The position numbers and the translations under genes were made by a program. This document shows positions 32,196-39,942 of a stretch of 47,841 bases of DNA, in pieces. Within the stretch, counting starts at the first letter, position 1; the number at the start of each line of letters is the position of its first letter. The notes below the pieces were generated by a model. The model was not told the DNA's origin. It saw nothing but the letters and a program-made list of their open reading frames with translations, and ran no database searches. The stretch comes from Campylobacterota bacterium (GTDB taxonomy: Bacteria; Campylobacterota; Campylobacteria; Campylobacterales; Sulfurovaceae), in contig JAADFE010000088.1 of assembly GCA_013153055.1 (NCBI GenBank), positions 1 through 47,841 on the forward strand, written 5' to 3'.

Positions 32196-32221
32196 TTAGA
32201 CTAGTTTTGAAACTAGTCTAA
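32196..32221 (+). terminator. 12-bp hairpin between convergent genes
   Basis: TTAGACTAGTTT, tg, AAACTAGTCTAA: a perfect stem between the OprC-like gene and the convergent DUF2202 lipoprotein gene, probably ending both transcripts. Confidence 0.75.
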
Positions 32222-32225
32222 TGAT

Positions 32226-33572
32226 TTAATTTCTACCGTATCTTCTTCCTTGTCCCTGTTCTTGACCTTGTTCTTGATTTTGTGAAGAATCGTTTTCATG
32301 TTCATTTTGAGGATATTCTGTATGACAATAATTTACTCCATTGATTTCTCCTAATGAACAGCAACCATTTTCTATTCCTATATTTTGAAGACCTTTGTCA
32401 AATGCCCAATAGTGATTATAACTAGCATCTCTTAAGACGGTGAACGCATCTAATATATCAGTCGCATTAGACTCTTGTGCCATAGTTATTCTCTCATTTA
32501 AATCATTGATATCAGTAACTTCTACCATACAACCAACTTCTAAGGCATCTTTTTCAGATTGAATGCCTTTTTCATATAGTACATTATATAGATTTTGAAT
32601 TGCTGGTATGTCATAAACGCCTATTGGCAAATCTTCAAATGCTGTATTACTACTTGCAACAGGATTAATTACATTTGTTAGGTTTTCTTCTGATAAATTA
32701 TATTTTTTTACTATTGATTGAACAGTTTGAACATGTGTTGTTTCAGACCTTTCAGCAATATTTTTTAGTTGATTAATATTCAAAGCACTATTTTCTGAAT
32801 GATAGTTATATAAATTTATATATACATCATGAGCTAGTCTCTCTTCATTACCCATATATGATATAGCATCTTTTAAATCTTGTGTTAATGTTGATAGAGG
32901 ATAGCTATTTATATCAAAAGTTCCATTTTGCCCATGTTCATCATTTGAAGAGTTCTGGTTACAAGTACTGTTTTCATCATATTCATATCGATAACTATTA
33001 TCTTCCCATGTATTTAAACTATATTCATAATGTTGTTCTGCTGTAGTAGTTGTTACATCAATTGAACCATCATAATCTTCATCTAATTCGTTAGCTAAAT
33101 CTGGGTTAATAGCTAAAATTTCATTATCACTTTCTAAGCTACTTATATTTATTTCACTATTTAGAGAAGTTAACTCTTCTATAATTTCATCAGGTATTGT
33201 TATTCCATTTGATGGGTCATTATCAACATCTAAAGATTGTAAAACTCTTAGTATAAGAACTTTTGTATCTTCATCTCCATTGGCTAAGCTATCAGGTGTT
33301 ATCAATCCTTTATCATCAGGTGCAGCTTCTCCAAGATTTAGTTTACCTATATAAAACTTTACATTATCCCCTGTTTTAAAGTTAAATCTTCCATAGTTAT
33401 CAGTAGTTCCAGTTTCTCCACTACTAGTTTTATACTCAGCACCTGCAACTGGTGAATCTATAAAATATCCCGTTTGTACAGAAGAATCATCACTATCACT
33501 ACTACTTCCACATCCAATTAATAGTACTGATACAACTGTAGATATCGTTCCTAAAGTTAATATTTTTTTCAT
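32226..33572 (-). CDS. DUF2202 lipoprotein with N-terminal carboxypeptidase-regulatory-like domain
   Basis: 448 residues. Lipobox LLIGC with Cys21. Residues about 35-175 resemble modules seen in large surface lipoproteins (FIDSPVAGAEYKTSSGETG, YGRFNFKTGD). The DUF2202 domain (about 225-400) contains EERLAHDVYINLYN, a SETTHVQTV ligand motif, CMVEVTDINDL and SYNHYWAFDKGL. A Cys motif follows (GCCSLGEINGVNYCHTEYPQNE), written here in parts: GCCSLGE and YCHTEYPQNE. The Gln/Gly/Arg-rich tail is EQGQGRRYGRN. Its promoter carries the TAACA repeat on the minus strand. Confidence 0.82.
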   Translation of the reverse strand: MKKILTLGTISTVVSVLLIGCGSSSDSDDSSVQTGYFIDSPVAGAEYKTSSGETGTTDNYGRFNFKTGDNVKFYIGKLNLGEAAPDDKGLITPDSLANGDEDTKVLILRVLQSLDVDNDPSNGITIPDEIIEELTSLNSEINISSLESDNEILAINPDLANELDEDYDGSIDVTTTTAEQHYEYSLNTWEDNSYRYEYDENSTCNQNSSNDEHGQNGTFDINSYPLSTLTQDLKDAISYMGNEERLAHDVYINLYNYHSENSALNINQLKNIAERSETTHVQTVQSIVKKYNLSEENLTNVINPVASSNTAFEDLPIGVYDIPAIQNLYNVLYEKGIQSEKDALEVGCMVEVTDINDLNERITMAQESNATDILDAFTVLRDASYNHYWAFDKGLQNIGIENGCCSLGEINGVNYCHTEYPQNEHENDSSQNQEQGQEQGQGRRYGRN

Positions 33573-33600
33573 CTCTTTATCCTTTTGTAGTTTTGGTAAA

Positions 33601-33631
33601 AGTTTAATATAATTTTGTTAATTAAATGTTA
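33601..33631 (-). promoter_or_regulatory. TAACA-repeat promoter of the DUF2202 lipoprotein gene
   Basis: On the minus strand TAACA at 33631-33627 and 33620-33616, 9 bases, TAAACT at 33606-33601. Same spacing as at the other sites. It lies in the gap shared with the divergent cytochrome gene and could affect both. Confidence 0.65.
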
Positions 33632-33720
33632 CCTGATTTTTAAAGTATTATTTTATAATTGTTTTATTCATATTTGATTAATATATAGATGATAGAATAC
33701 ATCTTAAAAAAGGATAGTTA

Positions 33721-34629
33721 ATGAAAAAAATAGCAATAGCAACAACTTTATCGTTTATGTTGACATCTATATTAGTAGCTCAACCAAATATGCAAAAGAA
33801 TCCAGAGGGTATGAAAAAATTAGCTCAAATGGCAGGAGAAAAGAGTCCATATTATAGAACAAAAAAAGAGGCTTTTCCAAAAGATTATTTTTTAGTTAGT
33901 CAAAACTTACCATTTCTAGTAGGTGTTGCACTATTTCATCCTAATAGTGATGAACTAAATTTGACAAAAGAGCAATTATCTAAATTAGCTGAGATGAAAA
34001 AAACTATAGTTCCTGTATCAGCTAAAAATGCAAAAGCAGTTAAAAGTATGGAACTAGAGTTAGCAAAAGCTATAGTAGAAGAGAAAAAAACTCCAGAGAG
34101 TCAATATGAATTGGTAGATAAAATAGCAAAAGCAAAAGCAGATATGACAAAAGCACATTTAAAATGTATCAATACAGTTCAAAATCTACTTTCAGATGAA
34201 CAGTTCAAAACTCTTTTAAAACTAGCTACTCAAAAAGGAAAATCAAAAAATAATTTAGTAGCTAAAAAAAGTAATCCAGAAGCTGAAAATTTATTCAAAA
34301 CAAAATGTGCATCATGTCATACAATGACAAAACCAACTGATATGTCAAATTTAGTAGCACCTGCGATTATGGGTGTAATGCGTCATGTAAAAATGAGTTA
34401 TCCAGCCAAAGATAAAGCAGTAGCATTTATGAAAGATTATGTATTGAATCCATCAGAGAGTAAAGCTATATGTATGCCTAAAAAAATTAAAAAATTTGGA
34501 GTTATGCCATCTCAAAAAGGTGTTGTATCTGAAGCTGAACTAGATGTTATACTTCCATGGTTATATGATAATTTCCCTCCAAAAGGATTTAAAGGAATGG
34601 GGCATGGGAATGGCATGAAAATGAGATAA
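33721..34629 (+). CDS. Fusion of LTxxQ (Spy/CpxP-like) domain and monoheme cytochrome c
   Basis: 302 residues, signal peptide about 1-20. Residues about 75-170 form a helical LTxxQ-type module (LTKEQ at 81-85, LSDEQ near 158-162), as in the periplasmic stress and metal-response proteins Spy, CpxP and CnrX. A cytochrome c domain follows (about 185-290) with C196-A-S-C-H200. Met-rich surroundings (MTKPTDMSNL, IMGVMRHVKM) offer an axial Met, and the tail is MGHGNGMKMR. A heme attached to a metal-sensing type fold suggests redox or metal sensing, or electron transfer. The upstream gap is shared with a TAACA-repeat promoter on the other strand. Confidence 0.8.
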   Translation: MKKIAIATTLSFMLTSILVAQPNMQKNPEGMKKLAQMAGEKSPYYRTKKEAFPKDYFLVSQNLPFLVGVALFHPNSDELNLTKEQLSKLAEMKKTIVPVSAKNAKAVKSMELELAKAIVEEKKTPESQYELVDKIAKAKADMTKAHLKCINTVQNLLSDEQFKTLLKLATQKGKSKNNLVAKKSNPEAENLFKTKCASCHTMTKPTDMSNLVAPAIMGVMRHVKMSYPAKDKAVAFMKDYVLNPSESKAICMPKKIKKFGVMPSQKGVVSEAELDVILPWLYDNFPPKGFKGMGHGNGMKMR

Positions 34630-34646
34630 TAAAAATATTATCTCAT
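34621..34646 (+). terminator. 11-bp hairpin overlapping the cytochrome stop codon
   Basis: ATGAGATAATA, aaaa, TATTATCTCAT followed by TTTT. It ends the LTxxQ-cytochrome transcript and lies 13 bases from the convergent DUF2202 gene. Confidence 0.75.
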
Positions 34647-34658
34647 TTTGGGTAGTGG

Positions 34659-35414
34659 TTATCTCCAACCACCACCTCCCATTCCTCTACCGTGACCTTG
34701 TCCCCGTCCTTGTCCTTGTCCTTGTCCTCGTCCACCACCTTTTTCATTTTGTGGATATTCAGGATGACAATACTCTTGTCCTATAGAACAACAACCGTTA
34801 GAGACTCCTAGCTGTTTTAATCCTTTATCAAAAGCCCAATAGTGGTTATAACTTCCTTTTCTTAGAAAATCATAAGTTTGTAAAACATCTTGAGCATTAG
34901 CTCTTTGAGCTTGAGAAATATATTTGTTCAAATCATTAATATCTGTAACTTCTACCATACAACCTACCTCTAGGGCATCTCTTTGAGAACGGATACCTTT
35001 GTTATATAGTTGATTAAATAGAGACTGTATATGGCTATTTTGATAACGACCTACTTGTTGGTTAGGAGTTGGTACACCATATTTTTGAGCTAAATCTTTT
35101 ACAGCGTCGATATGTCTACTCTCTGAACGAGTTGCAATTTGAGATAGTTGATTAAGAGGTTGTTTTTGATATATAGATAGATATACCTCTTTTGCTAGAC
35201 GCTCCTCTTCGTACATATAAGATAAAGATTCTTTGACATCATTTGTAATTGAATTTCTATTATATGAACTAGTTGATGGTGCTTGTTGATTAGTAGTTCT
35301 TGTTTGTCCAAAACTTTGATTACTATTGTAACCATTACCATTGTTTCCCATACATCCTGTTGCAAATATTGCTACAACAGCTATTGTAGATAGCATTTTT
35401 GTATATTTCATCAT
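34659..35414 (-). CDS. DUF2202 lipoprotein with Cys motif and Gly/Arg tail
   Basis: I start at the first ATG of the MMKYTK pair, because AAAGGA lies 6 bases before it and the protein then opens with a normal signal and lipobox (IFATGC); a longer frame to 35453 lacks this. About 251 residues. The DUF2202 domain (about 60-200) has MYEEERLAKEVYLSIY, SESRHIDAV, CMVEVTDINDL and SYNHYWAFDKGL. Then come GCCSIGQEYCHPEYPQNE and a tail made of GQG, GRG and GHG units ending GGGGWR. It is a close paralogue of the protein at 32226, sharing the CC...CHxEYPQNE motif. Confidence 0.85.
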   Translation of the reverse strand: MMKYTKMLSTIAVVAIFATGCMGNNGNGYNSNQSFGQTRTTNQQAPSTSSYNRNSITNDVKESLSYMYEEERLAKEVYLSIYQKQPLNQLSQIATRSESRHIDAVKDLAQKYGVPTPNQQVGRYQNSHIQSLFNQLYNKGIRSQRDALEVGCMVEVTDINDLNKYISQAQRANAQDVLQTYDFLRKGSYNHYWAFDKGLKQLGVSNGCCSIGQEYCHPEYPQNEKGGGRGQGQGQGRGQGHGRGMGGGGWR

Positions 35415-35438
35415 TGAAAATCCTTTATAGTTTTTCAA

Positions 35439-35469
35439 ATTATAACTTTTCAATGTGAACTGTAGATAA
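35439..35469 (-). promoter_or_regulatory. Degenerate TAACA-repeat promoter
   Basis: Minus strand: TTATC (35469-35465), six bases, TCACA (35458-35454), nine bases, TATAAT (35444-35439). The spacing is identical to the other boxes but the half-sites deviate, so control of the third DUF2202 gene by the same regulator is only possible. Confidence 0.35.
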
Positions 35470-35523
35470 AATGGTAAAAAAATATATTTTAAACTTTAAA
35501 TTAAATCTTTTAACAATTTTCGG

Positions 35524-35561
35524 TATAATCTGCGTCATTACTTCGGGGCTTAGTGTAGCCC
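35524..35561 (+). promoter_or_regulatory. kdsA promoter (-10) and leader hairpin
   Basis: TATAAT at 35524-35529, then a small stem GGGCT-tagtgt-AGCCC at 35546-35561 ending a few bases before the ribosome site AAGGA of kdsA. The hairpin may tune translation or RNA stability. Confidence 0.5.
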
Positions 35562-35577
35562 TATCCAAGGATAAAAA

Positions 35578-36378
35578 ATGATACTAATTGCAGGGCCTTG
35601 TGTGTTAGAGAGCCGTGATAATGTAATGAGAATTGCTGAGTCTCTTATGCCTTATCATGAAGATTGTACAAAAGATTTTTATTTTAAAGCTAGTTTTGAT
35701 AAAGCAAACAGAACAAGCCTAGACTCATTTAGAGGACCTGGGCTTGATGAGGGTCTAAAACTACTCCAAGAGGTCAAAGAGCAGTTTGGATATAAGCTTT
35801 TGACTGATGTGCATGACTATACCCAACCAAAAGCAGTAGCAGAGGTGGTTGATGTACTTCAAATTCCTGCTTTTTTATGTCGCCAGACAGACCTTTTGGT
35901 AGCTTCAGCCAAGACTGATGCTATAGTCAATATCAAAAAAGGTCAATTCCTAGCACCTCAGGCTATGGAACACTCTGTAGCCAAAGTTCTTAAAACTAGA
36001 GGATTTGATGGAGAGGTCAACTATGAAAACTCTAAAAAATATGGTGTGTGGCTAACGGAGAGAGGTAGTACATTTGGTTATGGAAACTTGGTTGTTGATA
36101 TGAGAGGACTCAAAGTTATGAGAGAGTTTGCACCTGTAATATTTGATGCAACTCACTCAGTACAACAACCAGCCTCTGGTGGGGCAACAAGTGGTGGAGA
36201 TAGTTCACTAGTACCATATCTAGCTAGAGGAGCTAGTGCTGTGGGTGTTGATGGGTTCTTTTTTGAGACACACTTTGACCCATCTATTGCTCTAAGTGAT
36301 GGACCAAATATGATAAAACTTGATGAGTTAGAGAAGCTAATAGAGCAAATTGATGCTATTAGGGCTATTGTGGAGTAA
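35578..36378 (+). CDS. kdsA: 3-deoxy-8-phosphooctulonate synthase (KdsA)
   Basis: 266 residues. It condenses arabinose 5-phosphate with phosphoenolpyruvate to KDO-8-phosphate for the LPS inner core. Conserved elements are [10 protein letters not shown] at the N-terminus, [12 protein letters not shown] (about 37-48), [19 protein letters not shown], and DATHSVQQP followed by [10 protein letters not shown]. Cys in AGPC and the His/Glu/Asp set suggest the metal-dependent or Cys-containing class. It heads the run kdsA-ribH-nusB-mqnC. Confidence 0.96.
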   Translation: MILIAGPCVLESRDNVMRIAESLMPYHEDCTKDFYFKASFDKANRTSLDSFRGPGLDEGLKLLQEVKEQFGYKLLTDVHDYTQPKAVAEVVDVLQIPAFLCRQTDLLVASAKTDAIVNIKKGQFLAPQAMEHSVAKVLKTRGFDGEVNYENSKKYGVWLTERGSTFGYGNLVVDMRGLKVMREFAPVIFDATHSVQQPASGGATSGGDSSLVPYLARGASAVGVDGFFFETHFDPSIALSDGPNMIKLDELEKLIEQIDAIRAIVE

Positions 36379-36381
36379 CAC

Positions 36382-36411
36382 TTTTTCGGGGCTAAAGCCT
36401 CCGATTCTAAA
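36382..36411 (+). repeat. Dispersed hairpin repeat, copy 2
   Basis: TTTTTCGGGGCTAAAGCCTC... with stem GGGGCT/AGCCTC, just after kdsA. Twenty-seven of 30 positions match the core of the 114-bp element at 18612-18641, with two compensatory changes in the stem. It may also act as an intergenic terminator or processing site. Confidence 0.65.
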
Positions 36412-36433
36412 ATATAAATAAAAAAGGAAAACA

Positions 36434-36910
36434 ATGAATATAGTAGAGGGACAGTTAACAGTTAACAAAAACAAAAAAGTAGCAATTATAAACGCTAGAT
36501 TTAACCATTTTATTACTGATAGATTGGTAGAAGGTGCAAAAGATGCCTATATCAGACATGGTGGAGATGAGAGTGATTTGGATTTAATCTTAGTACCAGG
36601 TGCTTTTGAGGTTCCATTTGCACTTGATAGAGCATTAGCTAGTGGAAAATATGATGCTATCTGTTGTCTAGGTGCTGTAATTCGTGGGGCTACTCCACAT
36701 TTTGATTATGTATCTGCTGAGGCTACAAAAGGTGTGGCAAATATGGCACTAAAGTATGGCAAACCTGTAACTTTTGGAGTTTTGACAGTTGATAGTATAG
36801 AACAAGCGATAGAGAGAGCTGGTACAAAAGCAGGAAACAAAGGTGCTGAGGCTATGGTGAGTCTGATAGAGATTATAAATCTATACGAGAGAATTGATAA
36901 TGGCAACTAG
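36434..36910 (+). CDS. ribH: 6,7-dimethyl-8-ribityllumazine synthase
   Basis: 158 residues. It makes lumazine, the penultimate step to riboflavin, as a large icosahedral or decameric assembly. Typical motifs are [52 protein letters not shown] (with the active-site His) and [13 protein letters not shown], ending in the [12 protein letters not shown] helix. It starts after AAAAAGGAAAACA and overlaps nusB by 11 bases. Confidence 0.97.
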   Translation: MNIVEGQLTVNKNKKVAIINARFNHFITDRLVEGAKDAYIRHGGDESDLDLILVPGAFEVPFALDRALASGKYDAICCLGAVIRGATPHFDYVSAEATKGVANMALKYGKPVTFGVLTVDSIEQAIERAGTKAGNKGAEAMVSLIEIINLYERIDNGN

Positions 36911-37295
36911 ACACCAAGCAAGAACGGCAGTTGTAGGACTACTCTATGCTTATGATTTGGGTAATGAGAACATCTCAAAATTTTCAGATGAGATACTAGA
37001 AGAGGATAAAATCAGAAACAGACAAAGAGAGTTTTCGCACAATCTTTTTGATGGTACTATCAAAAACCTAGAGAGTATAGATACAGAGATACAAAAACAT
37101 CTAAAAGATTGGGACTACAAATCTATCGGAAAAGTGGAAAAAGCTATCCTGAGATTGGCTACTTATGAGATTATGATAGAGGGAACTGACAAGAGGATTA
37201 TTATCAATGAGGCTATAGAGTTGGCAAAGGCTTTAGCTGATGAGAAAGCCCCAAGATTTATCAATGCTGTATTAGATGCTATTGGCAAAAAATAA
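36900..37295 (+). CDS. nusB: Transcription antitermination protein NusB
   Basis: 131 residues. It works with NusE in antitermination of ribosomal RNA transcription. I start at ATG 36900 ([19 protein letters not shown]), which fits the family better than the in-frame ATG two codons upstream. RHQAR at the N-terminus and the C-terminal [22 protein letters not shown] are diagnostic, given here as [19 protein letters not shown]. The ribH/nusB overlap is common in bacteria. Confidence 0.95.
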   Translation: MATRHQARTAVVGLLYAYDLGNENISKFSDEILEEDKIRNRQREFSHNLFDGTIKNLESIDTEIQKHLKDWDYKSIGKVEKAILRLATYEIMIEGTDKRIIINEAIELAKALADEKAPRFINAVLDAIGKK

Positions 37296-37304
37296 AGGAT
37301 AAAA

Positions 37305-38366
37305 ATGGGTGCTTTGCAAAGTAGCAGAATGAGTATAGATGAAGCTGTTGATTTAATTGAAAATGGAGACCTCAAAACTCTAGGAGAGATGGCTTATGCT
37401 AGAAAAAAAGAGCTTCACCCAAAGGGTGTAACCACATTTGTAGTAGATAGAAATATCAACTATACCAATATCTGTTGGGTTGATTGTAAATTTTGTGCAT
37501 TTTATACTCATGAGAAGAAAGAGGATGCCTATATCCTAAGCTTTGATGAGATAGACAAAAAGATAGATGAACTAATCGAAATTGGTGGCACACAGATACT
37601 ATTTCAAGGTGGAGTACACCCAAAACTAGAGATTGAGTGGTATGAAGATTTAGTAGAGCATATTCATAAAAAGTATCCAACAGTTACTATTCATGGCTTT
37701 TCAGCAATAGAGATAGACTATATAGCCAACCGTTCACACCTATCAGTAAGAGAGGTTCTAGCTAGACTCAAAGCAAAAGGTCTCAGCTCAATCCCTGGTG
37801 CTGGTGCAGAGATACTTAGTGATAGAGTCAGAGATATTATAGCTCCTAAAAAACTCAACAAAGACAAGTGGCTAGAGGTACATGAAGAGGCACACAAACT
37901 AGGTATAAAATCGACTGCTACTATGATGTATGGAACTGTTGAGAGTGTAAAAGAGATAGTAGAACATTGGGATTTAATCAGAGAACTCCAAGATAGAACA
38001 GGTGGGTTTAGAGCCTTTATTATGTGGTCGTATCAAAGCGATAATACAGAGCTAAAAAGAGAACTTCCAACCCTAACTAAAACCACCTCAAATCAGTATC
38101 TCAGATACCTAGCAGTAGCTAGACTATTTTTAGATAACTTTAAAAATATACAAAGCTCATGGGTCACACAAGGAAGCTATATAGGTCAACTAGCTCTACT
38201 TTTTGGAGCTAATGATTTAGGTTCTACTATGATGGAAGAGAATGTGGTCTCATCTGCTGGAGTTACCAATAGTATGAACCAAGAGGAGATGATTTCTCTC
38301 ATTAAAGATGTGGGAGAAAATCCAGCCAAGCGAAATACTGCTTATGAGATTTTAGAGAGGTTCTAA
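37305..38366 (+). CDS. mqnC: Cyclic dehypoxanthine futalosine synthase (MqnC)
   Basis: 353 residues, radical SAM enzyme of the futalosine route to menaquinone. The cluster-binding motif is C57-x3-C61-x2-C64 in NICWVDCKFCAF. Other family marks are TQILFQGGVHP, SIPGAGAEILSDRVR (about 160-174) and STATMMYGTVES. The presence of this pathway is normal for Campylobacterota, which rely on menaquinone in respiration. It lies 9 bases after nusB, with AAAGGATAAAA before the ATG. Confidence 0.95.
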   Translation: MGALQSSRMSIDEAVDLIENGDLKTLGEMAYARKKELHPKGVTTFVVDRNINYTNICWVDCKFCAFYTHEKKEDAYILSFDEIDKKIDELIEIGGTQILFQGGVHPKLEIEWYEDLVEHIHKKYPTVTIHGFSAIEIDYIANRSHLSVREVLARLKAKGLSSIPGAGAEILSDRVRDIIAPKKLNKDKWLEVHEEAHKLGIKSTATMMYGTVESVKEIVEHWDLIRELQDRTGGFRAFIMWSYQSDNTELKRELPTLTKTTSNQYLRYLAVARLFLDNFKNIQSSWVTQGSYIGQLALLFGANDLGSTMMEENVVSSAGVTNSMNQEEMISLIKDVGENPAKRNTAYEILERF

Positions 38367-38367
38367 C

Positions 38368-39219
38368 ATGAGAGAGGTAGAGACAGAGAAATCAATAAGA
38401 CAGATAGTTAGAAGTTCTGTTGAAGCATATGCAAATGGTTTTGAAGCTAGACATATTGGAGAAGTTAACAATCCAAATGGAACAATAAATATGAAAATAC
38501 ATAATGTATTTATCTCTGCATTAGGTGAAGAGCTACAATACTATACAGCTTTGGTTCGTTCATTAGATAGTTCTCTTGGGAATATGCTTGAGAAGATGGC
38601 TATTAATATAGCTAAACTATTTTACAGAGTAGAAAAGAGTGTTGAGGGGAACTTATATCCAGAACAGACAGCTAAAATAGCAGAATTTTTAGAAGCTTAT
38701 AAAAATAGTAAAAATGATTTAAAACCATCTGTCTCTCACTATAAGGTTATTAGAGATATAAAAACTAGCTCTAAACTTATAACTAAAAGACATGTAAGTG
38801 ACTACTACTTATATGATGAAAAGAGTGATACACACTATTTAATAGAGTTAAAAATAGGTGGAGATTTAGATAATAAAAAAGCTAGAAGTGAAAAAGAAGC
38901 CCTTTTTGAACAGTATGCCATTTTATCAAATTCACTAGGTAAAGATGCTAAAATAAAATGTTATTTTGCTACTGCTTATAATAGATTTGGTGAAGATAGA
39001 GAGTGGAAACAGACAAGAGTTTTACAATTTTTTTCCAAAGAGGAGCTACTAATTGGAAAAGATTTTTGGAACTTTGTATGTTGTAGTAGTAGAGGGTATG
39101 AGATAGTTATTGATGAGTATAGACAATCTGCTTATTTAATTAATGATGCTTTAGAAAATAATTTCACAAATAGAGCATTATACGAAGCTTTTTATAAATC
39201 TTTGGAAAAAGTTGCATAA
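38368..39219 (+). CDS. TdeIII-like type II restriction endonuclease
   Basis: 283 residues resembling the TdeIII restriction endonuclease family. The N-terminal SLDSSLGNMLEKMAINIAK (65-83) is the best-matching family segment. A PD-(D/E)XK-type core is formed by D145 (RHVSDYYLYD) and E160-L-K162 in THYLIELKIGGDLDNKK. The family is known for cutting GGNCC, but specificity here is unproven. The start lies 2 bases after mqnC. No methyltransferase gene is present on either side. The gene appears inserted in a conserved housekeeping run. Confidence 0.72.
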   Translation: MREVETEKSIRQIVRSSVEAYANGFEARHIGEVNNPNGTINMKIHNVFISALGEELQYYTALVRSLDSSLGNMLEKMAINIAKLFYRVEKSVEGNLYPEQTAKIAEFLEAYKNSKNDLKPSVSHYKVIRDIKTSSKLITKRHVSDYYLYDEKSDTHYLIELKIGGDLDNKKARSEKEALFEQYAILSNSLGKDAKIKCYFATAYNRFGEDREWKQTRVLQFFSKEELLIGKDFWNFVCCSSRGYEIVIDEYRQSAYLINDALENNFTNRALYEAFYKSLEKVA

Positions 39220-39863
39220 TGACAAAAGTTGAAGCAATAAAACAACTTATGAAAGATAATGAAGGTCTTGCTAGTTGGAGCTTAATTTATAAAGATATTG
39301 AAAAGTACTATCCTAAAGCAAAAATATCAAAAGAGTGGAAAGCAGGAATAAGAGGTGTACTATATAGAGATTTAGGTAAAAGCTTCAAAAAAATCGATGA
39401 TGCTTTATATGCTCTTATTGGTTTTGATGAAGAGGAGTATTTAAAAGATAAAGATGATAATATCATACAAAAAACAGAAAAAATATCAGAAATAAAAGTA
39501 AGAATAGGACAACAATTTTTTAAAAAATCGTTACTAAAAGAGTTAAAAGAGTGTCCTTTTACAAATATAGAATTTGAATATCTATTAATTGCTAGTCATA
39601 TTAAACCATGGTCAAAAAGTAATGATATAGAGAAGTTAGATACCTATAATGGTTTTATATTTACCCCAACATATGATAAACTATTTGATAACGGCTTTAT
39701 CACTTTTAAAAATAATAAAACTTTAATCATATCCAATAGATTAGATAATAAAACAAAATCAAAGTTACATATTAAAAATAATATGTATATCCCTAGCTTA
39801 CCAATAAAAGGTAGAGAAATTTACCTAGAGTATCATAGAGATGTTATTTTTAAAAGTGAATAA
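39219..39863 (+). CDS. HNH endonuclease with N-terminal winged-helix-like domain
   Basis: 214 residues. The first 65 (VEAIKQLMKDNEGLASWSLI ... DDALYALIG) resemble the HARE-HTH type DNA-binding domain. The HNH domain (about 95-205) shows RIGQQFFKKSLL, then ASHIKPWSKSND (H127) and LDTYNGFIFTPTYDKLFDNG (N144, D153), as in restriction-linked HNH_2 proteins. Start and previous stop overlap as TAATG, so both nucleases form a unit. It may be a second restriction enzyme or a helper of the first. Confidence 0.8.
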   Translation: MTKVEAIKQLMKDNEGLASWSLIYKDIEKYYPKAKISKEWKAGIRGVLYRDLGKSFKKIDDALYALIGFDEEEYLKDKDDNIIQKTEKISEIKVRIGQQFFKKSLLKELKECPFTNIEFEYLLIASHIKPWSKSNDIEKLDTYNGFIFTPTYDKLFDNGFITFKNNKTLIISNRLDNKTKSKLHIKNNMYIPSLPIKGREIYLEYHRDVIFKSE

Positions 39864-39942
39864 TCATTACTAATTATTTTGATATTTAAAAGTATATATT
39901 ATCTCAAATTTAAATTAATTAAAATAAAAAAAGGATAAAGTT

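Noticed and set aside
35511-35529. TAACA half-site upstream of the kdsA -10 box
   Set aside because: There is only one half-site and the gap to the -10 is 8, not 9, so it does not fit the five-promoter set.
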